Source: Croceicoccus sp. Ery15 | GTDB taxonomy: Bacteria; Pseudomonadota; Alphaproteobacteria; Sphingomonadales; Sphingomonadaceae | Assembly (NCBI RefSeq): GCF_020985305.1 | Contig: NZ_CP087588.1 | Coordinates: 1,054,001 to 1,118,000 of the forward strand | DNA: 64,000 nucleotides | Reading direction: 5' to 3' | Shown here: positions 60,486 through 64,000 of the stretch, one piece after another | Position numbering within the stretch: the stretch's first letter is position 1 | Layout of the letters: each line of letters begins with the position of its first letter | Notes under the pieces: model-generated | The model's database searches: none | Seen by the model: the letters and a program-made list of their open reading frames with translations, nothing else | What the model was told of the DNA's origin: nothing | Made by a program: the position numbers and the translations under genes

Positions 60486-61058
60486 ATGGAAGCCTTTCTT
60501 ACCTCCACCGCCGTCGTCGCGATTGCCGAGATCGGCGACAAGACCATGCTGCTTGCCATCGTGCTGGCTGCGCGGTTTCGCAGACCCTGGCCGGTGGTCT
60601 GGGGCATATTATTCGCCACCATCGCCAATCATTTCCTTGCTGCACTGCTGGGCGCCACCATGGCCAATGTGCTCGACGGAATATGGTTCCGCTATGCCGT
60701 GGCAGCCGGTTTCGTCGCCATGGGGCTTTGGACGCTGATCCCCGACAGGCTGGACGAGGATGAGGAACCCAAGGGCCGCGGCGGCGCCTTTCTGACGACG
60801 CTGGTGGCGTTTTTCCTTGTCGAGATCGGGGACAAGACCCAGATCGCGACCATCGCACTGGGCGCGCGTTTCGATGCGACACTGGCGGTAACGGCGGGCA
60901 CCACGCTAGGCATGATGATCGCCAATGTCCCCGCCGTATTCGCGGGTGATGCGCTGACAAAGCGCGTGTCGCTGAAAGCGATCCGCATCGTTGCTGCCGC
61001 ACTTTTCGTAATCATCGGGCTGATGCTAGCTGCGCAGACCGCAGGTTGGGTCGGATAG
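60486..61058 (+). CDS. TMEM165/GDT1 (UPF0016) family manganese transporter
   Basis: A 190-residue membrane protein from the ATG at 60486 with six helices and the two hallmark motifs EIGDKT at 15-20 and 113-118. The family moves Mn2+ or Ca2+ across membranes. The manganese riboswitch just upstream argues for Mn2+ export. The upstream in-frame ATG at 60402 would start inside the riboswitch, so 60486 is preferred. Confidence 0.93.
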   Translation: MEAFLTSTAVVAIAEIGDKTMLLAIVLAARFRRPWPVVWGILFATIANHFLAALLGATMANVLDGIWFRYAVAAGFVAMGLWTLIPDRLDEDEEPKGRGGAFLTTLVAFFLVEIGDKTQIATIALGARFDATLAVTAGTTLGMMIANVPAVFAGDALTKRVSLKAIRIVAAALFVIIGLMLAAQTAGWVG

Positions 61059-61118
61059 CTGCCGATCGGGGTGGCGACGCGGTCGGGCATCAACAGCGCC
61101 GCCACCCACCAGGAGAGC

Positions 61119-61736
61119 TTAATGAAGCCAGTCGCCAAGGCTCGCTTCCAGACGCAGCCGGACGGCTTCTGCCGCGTGGCGCGCGCCCAACTTGTCCATC
61201 ATATTGCCGCGATGGATTTCCACCGTGCGCGGAGAAATATCGAGGTCGCGGGCGATCACCTTGTTCGAGCAGCCTTCCGCCAGACGGTCCAGCACTTCCC
61301 TCTCGCGGTTCGACAACATGGCGATGCGCATTCTTGCCTCGATCGCGCGGCGGCGGTGTCGGGCCTGCGTTTCCGCCTCATCCGCGACACGCCGCAGGAT
61401 CGACGACAGCGCCATCGGGTCCAGCGGCTGATCGAGATAGTCGAACGCGCCCGAACGCATCGCGCTGACCACGCGCTCCATCTGCGGATCGCGGGCGGTT
61501 GCAATAACGGGTAGCCACGCGCCGCGCATCGAAATTGCGTTCATCAGATCGCCCACGCCGCACGCATTCGGATCGTCATGCGCCAGCACGATCCCGTGCG
61601 AGGGCAGATGTGCGGTCAGTTCGTCGACACTCTCATAGACCTCGGCGTGATGACCCAGTTCAAAGATGGTGCGGGCAAAGCTGGCCCGGTTGCGAGGGTC
61701 CGCGTCGACAATGTGAATGATGATGCGATGTTCCAT
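61119..61736 (-). CDS. FixJ-like regulator with degenerate receiver
   Basis: A 205-residue protein from the ATG at 61736 (frame open to 61772). The N-terminal domain has the receiver pattern (IIHIVDADPRNRASFARTIF), but aligned on FixJ the phospho-Asp position near residue 52 is not Asp (VLAHDDP) and the conserved Lys is Gln (YLDQPLD). The C-terminus is a LuxR helix-turn-helix (LSNREREVLDRLAEGCSNKV, ISPRTVEIHRGNMMDKLGAR). It may act without phosphorylation. No kinase is adjacent. Confidence 0.85.
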   Translation of the reverse strand: MEHRIIIHIVDADPRNRASFARTIFELGHHAEVYESVDELTAHLPSHGIVLAHDDPNACGVGDLMNAISMRGAWLPVIATARDPQMERVVSAMRSGAFDYLDQPLDPMALSSILRRVADEAETQARHRRRAIEARMRIAMLSNREREVLDRLAEGCSNKVIARDLDISPRTVEIHRGNMMDKLGARHAAEAVRLRLEASLGDWLH

Positions 61737-61937
61737 GGCCACGACCATGTCGGTCAGGCCGGCACCCGCCACTAAGGTCGATTCCGTAATGGACCTATCG
61801 AATTCATTTGCCTTTCAATGGCGGAGAGTGCCGTCGATTTTCCATCCGGAATGGATGCAATCACCGCATCGCCATATGGCCTGTTACGCACAAAAGGGGC
61901 AAGCAGGGCAGGAAACCGTCAATCTGTTGCGACGTAA

Positions 61938-62696
61938 TCAGCCGACCGAATCGGGCTCATCTTCGAAGCTATAATCAGGCAGAGAGTGAAATGCGGTTCG
62001 CAAGGCTTCGCTCCAGCTTGATGAAATTTCCTGAAAATACGGGTCGCTCGCCATGATCCGCTTTTCGTGCAGCGGTTCGAATCGGTCGCGTTCCAGCACA
62101 AGCACGTCGAGGGGCATGCCGACCGACAGATTGGCCGCCAGCGTCGAATCCATCGACACCATCAGCAGTTTGACCCCGTCCTCGAAGCTCATCGTCCGGT
62201 CATAGCCGCGGATGATGATGGGGCGCCCGTATTTGGTCTCGCCGATCTGGAAGAACGGCGTGTCGGCGCTCGCCTCGATGAAGTTGCCTTCGGGATAGAT
62301 CAGGAACAGGCGCGGTTCCATGCCCGCAATCTGGCCCGCGACGATCATGCTGGCAGTAAAGCGCGGTCCGCCGGACTGGCCGTCGCTGGAAATCTGTCGC
62401 TCCTCGATCGTGGCGCGCAGCAATTCCCCGACCTGATTGGCAACCTGAAACATGGTAGTGCATTTCAGGATCGACGGTTCGCGGTCCTCGGGCGCCTTGT
62501 TGCGTTCCTCCAGCTTGCTGACCACGGCCTGCGTGGTCGCCAGATTACCCGCCGTCATGATCGCGATGATCCGGTCGTTGTCCGACCAGTGGAACATCTT
62601 GCGAAACACCGAGATGTTATCGACGCCCGAATTCGTCCGCGTATCGCTCATCATGACGATACCCTTGTCGAGCATCATGCCGACGCAATAGGTCAC
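61938..62696 (-). CDS. Anbu proteasome-like peptidase
   Basis: A 252-residue Ntn-hydrolase. After Met removal the N-terminal Thr (T2 of MTYCVGMMLDKGIVMMSDTR) would be the nucleophile. Asp18 and the SDTRTN segment, plus the beta-strand pattern, match Anbu/BPH. In related genomes it sits with transglutaminase and alpha-E genes, as here. The substrate and partner peptide are not known. The frame closes well before the FixJ-like gene. Confidence 0.92.
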   Translation of the reverse strand: MTYCVGMMLDKGIVMMSDTRTNSGVDNISVFRKMFHWSDNDRIIAIMTAGNLATTQAVVSKLEERNKAPEDREPSILKCTTMFQVANQVGELLRATIEERQISSDGQSGGPRFTASMIVAGQIAGMEPRLFLIYPEGNFIEASADTPFFQIGETKYGRPIIIRGYDRTMSFEDGVKLLMVSMDSTLAANLSVGMPLDVLVLERDRFEPLHEKRIMASDPYFQEISSSWSEALRTAFHSLPDYSFEDEPDSVG

Positions 62697-62807
62697 GCCC
62701 GTCCCCCACCTTTCATTAACTTCCCGCCCTTCATCAAACCCGCATCGCTGGCAACGGGAAGACCGGCACCATAGGCGTAAATCGTACTATTCACAGCAGG
62801 CGGCGTA

Positions 62808-63779
62808 TCAATCCTGTGGGCCGGGCGCGTTCGGATCGTTCGACTGACCCTGTTGCGACTGAATTTGTTGCGACTGGCTTTGCGATTGCCCGTGCCCGTT
62901 CAGGCCTTTCCCGTTCAGGCTCTGGCTCTGTTTTTGCTGCCCCGGTTGCTGGGTTTGGCTCTGCTGCTGGGTTTGGCCCTGCTGCCGCCGGACCGTCAGA
63001 TCGACATCCAGACCCGCATTGCTGCAGCCGATGGAAATGCCCTTGACCGGCGCGGCCTCGGAATAATCCTGACCGCTGGCGACGCGGATATAGCGTTCGT
63101 CGGGACTGATCTGGTTCGAAACGTCGAAGCCGACCCAGCCCAGACCGTCGATATGCGCCTCGGCCCATGCGTGGCCCGCCTTCTGCTCGTCGCTATGCTC
63201 CATTAGCAGATAGCCCGACACATAGCGCGCCGGAATGCCCAGATGCCGCGCGCAGCCGATAAAGATATGCGCATGGTCCTGACACACGCCCTCACCCGCA
63301 TGCAGCGCATCTTCGGCCCGTGTGTCCGTGTCGGTCTTGTCCTTTTCGTATTTCACCGCGTCGAGGACAGCCGCCGACAATGCGTGAAGCATCGGCAGCG
63401 TCTCGCTCTCCCGCTGGAATTTTTCGGCCAGAGCACGCATCTTCGCGCCCGGCCGGGTCAAAGGTGTATGCCCCGAAAAATGCCAGCACGGCAGATGGCC
63501 CGCATGGCGCCCGATAATGCCGTGATTATCCGCCGTATCGATCGTGCCTTCGCAATCGATGATCACTTCGGTCACGCCCGGTTCGATGGCGATCAGCGTG
63601 GTAGTGTTCATATTGTGGTCGTCGAACTGCAACTGCTCGTGCGCGCCTTCATAGCGCATCGTCCAGTCCACAACCTGCTGTCCGCTGGTGGATTTCGGCG
63701 TCAGGTGCAGCCGCTGCAAGGCGTGCACGACAGGTTCGTCGAAGAGATAGCGGGTGCGGTGATGGACGTTAAGGCGCAT
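62808..63779 (-). CDS. Transglutaminase-like protease with Gln/Ser-rich tail
   Basis: A 323-residue protein from the ATG at 63779 (MRLNVHHRTRYLFD). An N-terminal bacterial transglutaminase domain precedes the catalytic core with C166 (GEGVCQDHAH), H203 (GHAWAEAH) and D219 (VGFDVSN). The last ~58 residues are almost all Gln, Ser, Gly and Asn with repeated QSQ units. The tail is unusual for the family and may bind partners. It is part of the Anbu cluster. Confidence 0.9.
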   Translation of the reverse strand: MRLNVHHRTRYLFDEPVVHALQRLHLTPKSTSGQQVVDWTMRYEGAHEQLQFDDHNMNTTTLIAIEPGVTEVIIDCEGTIDTADNHGIIGRHAGHLPCWHFSGHTPLTRPGAKMRALAEKFQRESETLPMLHALSAAVLDAVKYEKDKTDTDTRAEDALHAGEGVCQDHAHIFIGCARHLGIPARYVSGYLLMEHSDEQKAGHAWAEAHIDGLGWVGFDVSNQISPDERYIRVASGQDYSEAAPVKGISIGCSNAGLDVDLTVRRQQGQTQQQSQTQQPGQQKQSQSLNGKGLNGHGQSQSQSQQIQSQQGQSNDPNAPGPQD

Positions 63780-63798
63780 GGGACGTCTGTACTCTCCC

Positions 63799-64000
63799 TC
63801 AATCCGAGAAGCGGTAGTCGGTTTCGACGGCGTGCGCGATCTCGTTATTGTCGGAAATGAAATCCGACAGGAATTCGTGCAGCCCCTGATCGAAGATGGA
63901 TTCGATATCGGCATCATGCAAGCGGATGTCCGCCTTGCGCATCAGCTCATGCGCATGCAGTTCCTCGCCATATTGCAGAGCCAGGTTGCCAAGGTTCGAG
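63799..64000 (-). CDS. Alpha-E domain protein, C-terminal part (runs off right edge)
   Basis: The minus strand reads openly from the window edge to a TGA at 63799, about 67 codons, ending FLSDFISDNNEIAHAVETDY followed by RFSD. The helical pattern and terminal YRF are those of alpha-E (DUF403) proteins. These accompany transglutaminase and Anbu genes. The N-terminal part lies outside the window. Confidence 0.78.
   Translation of the reverse strand, partial: SNLGNLALQYGEELHAHELMRKADIRLHDADIESIFDQGLHEFLSDFISDNNEIAHAVETDYRFSD

Noticed and set aside
1..64000. CRISPR arrays, rRNA genes, phage genes
   Set aside because: No regularly spaced repeats, rRNA-like sequence or phage structural genes were seen on either strand.

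Overview
The window is about 64 kb of GC-rich DNA from an alphaproteobacterium, most likely of the Sphingomonadales. Three things point there: a flagellar locus of the fliEFGHIJKLMNOPQR-flhB type controlled by an FlbD-like activator, the gene set serC-serA-hisZ-purA, and the Anbu/transglutaminase/alpha-E cluster. Genus cannot be set from the sequence alone.

Positions 1-32544 hold a nearly complete flagellar regulon. On the minus strand are fliA (cut by the window edge), flhA, a lytic transglycosylase, flgN, flgM, flgA and a MotA-like/ExbD-like channel pair. On the plus strand are flgBCDEFGHIJKL, motA, motB, a PilZ protein and a lipoprotein; then flagellin (minus); then flbD-fliEFGHIJ, fliKLMNOPQR-flhB, fliD and fliS. 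The promoters suggest the hierarchy. Near-consensus sigma-54 elements lie 54-62 nt upstream of the transglycosylase-flhA-fliA, flgA and flgB starts, with a weaker one before fliK, and fit activation by the local FlbD-like AAA+ protein. A shared TAAA-N15-CCG element precedes flgM and flagellin (and, less convincingly, fliD) and may be the sigma-28 (FliA) promoter gated by FlgM. Hook parts are compact (FlgD 90 aa, FlgE 268 aa), FliM lacks the usual CheY-binding N-terminus, and no chemotaxis genes are present.

Positions 32567-38471 hold an OmpA protein fused to helix-hairpin-helix domains and a sugar cassette (glycosyltransferase, glucose-1-phosphate cytidylyltransferase, NAD-dependent epimerase/dehydratase, C-methyltransferase-like protein) that could make a branched CDP-sugar for a surface glycan or flagellin. 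Positions 38878-44443 hold a TonB-dependent receptor followed by PepSY, DUF2271, DUF4198 and ApbE genes, which look like an iron or redox uptake module with a possibly flavinylated periplasmic protein. A CDP-glycerol transferase-like gene and an OmpR/EnvZ-type two-component system follow.

Positions 48082-48824 hold a decayed recombinase-associated fragment beside tRNA-Ser(GGA). Then come a MarR-like regulator, purA, an IS1380-family transposase, an alpha/beta hydrolase, hisZ, serA, serC, an extensin-like lipoprotein and an MFS transporter. A yybP-ykoY manganese riboswitch precedes a TMEM165/GDT1-family (UPF0016) transporter. A FixJ-like regulator with a degenerate receiver and the Anbu peptidase/transglutaminase/alpha-E cluster (minus strand, cut at the right edge) close the window.

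No CRISPR array, rRNA or prophage is visible. The strongest leads for follow-up are the MotA/ExbD-like pair inside the flagellar locus, the motif clusters upstream of flgA and flgB, the TonB-PepSY-DUF2271-DUF4198-ApbE module and the HhH-OmpA fusion.
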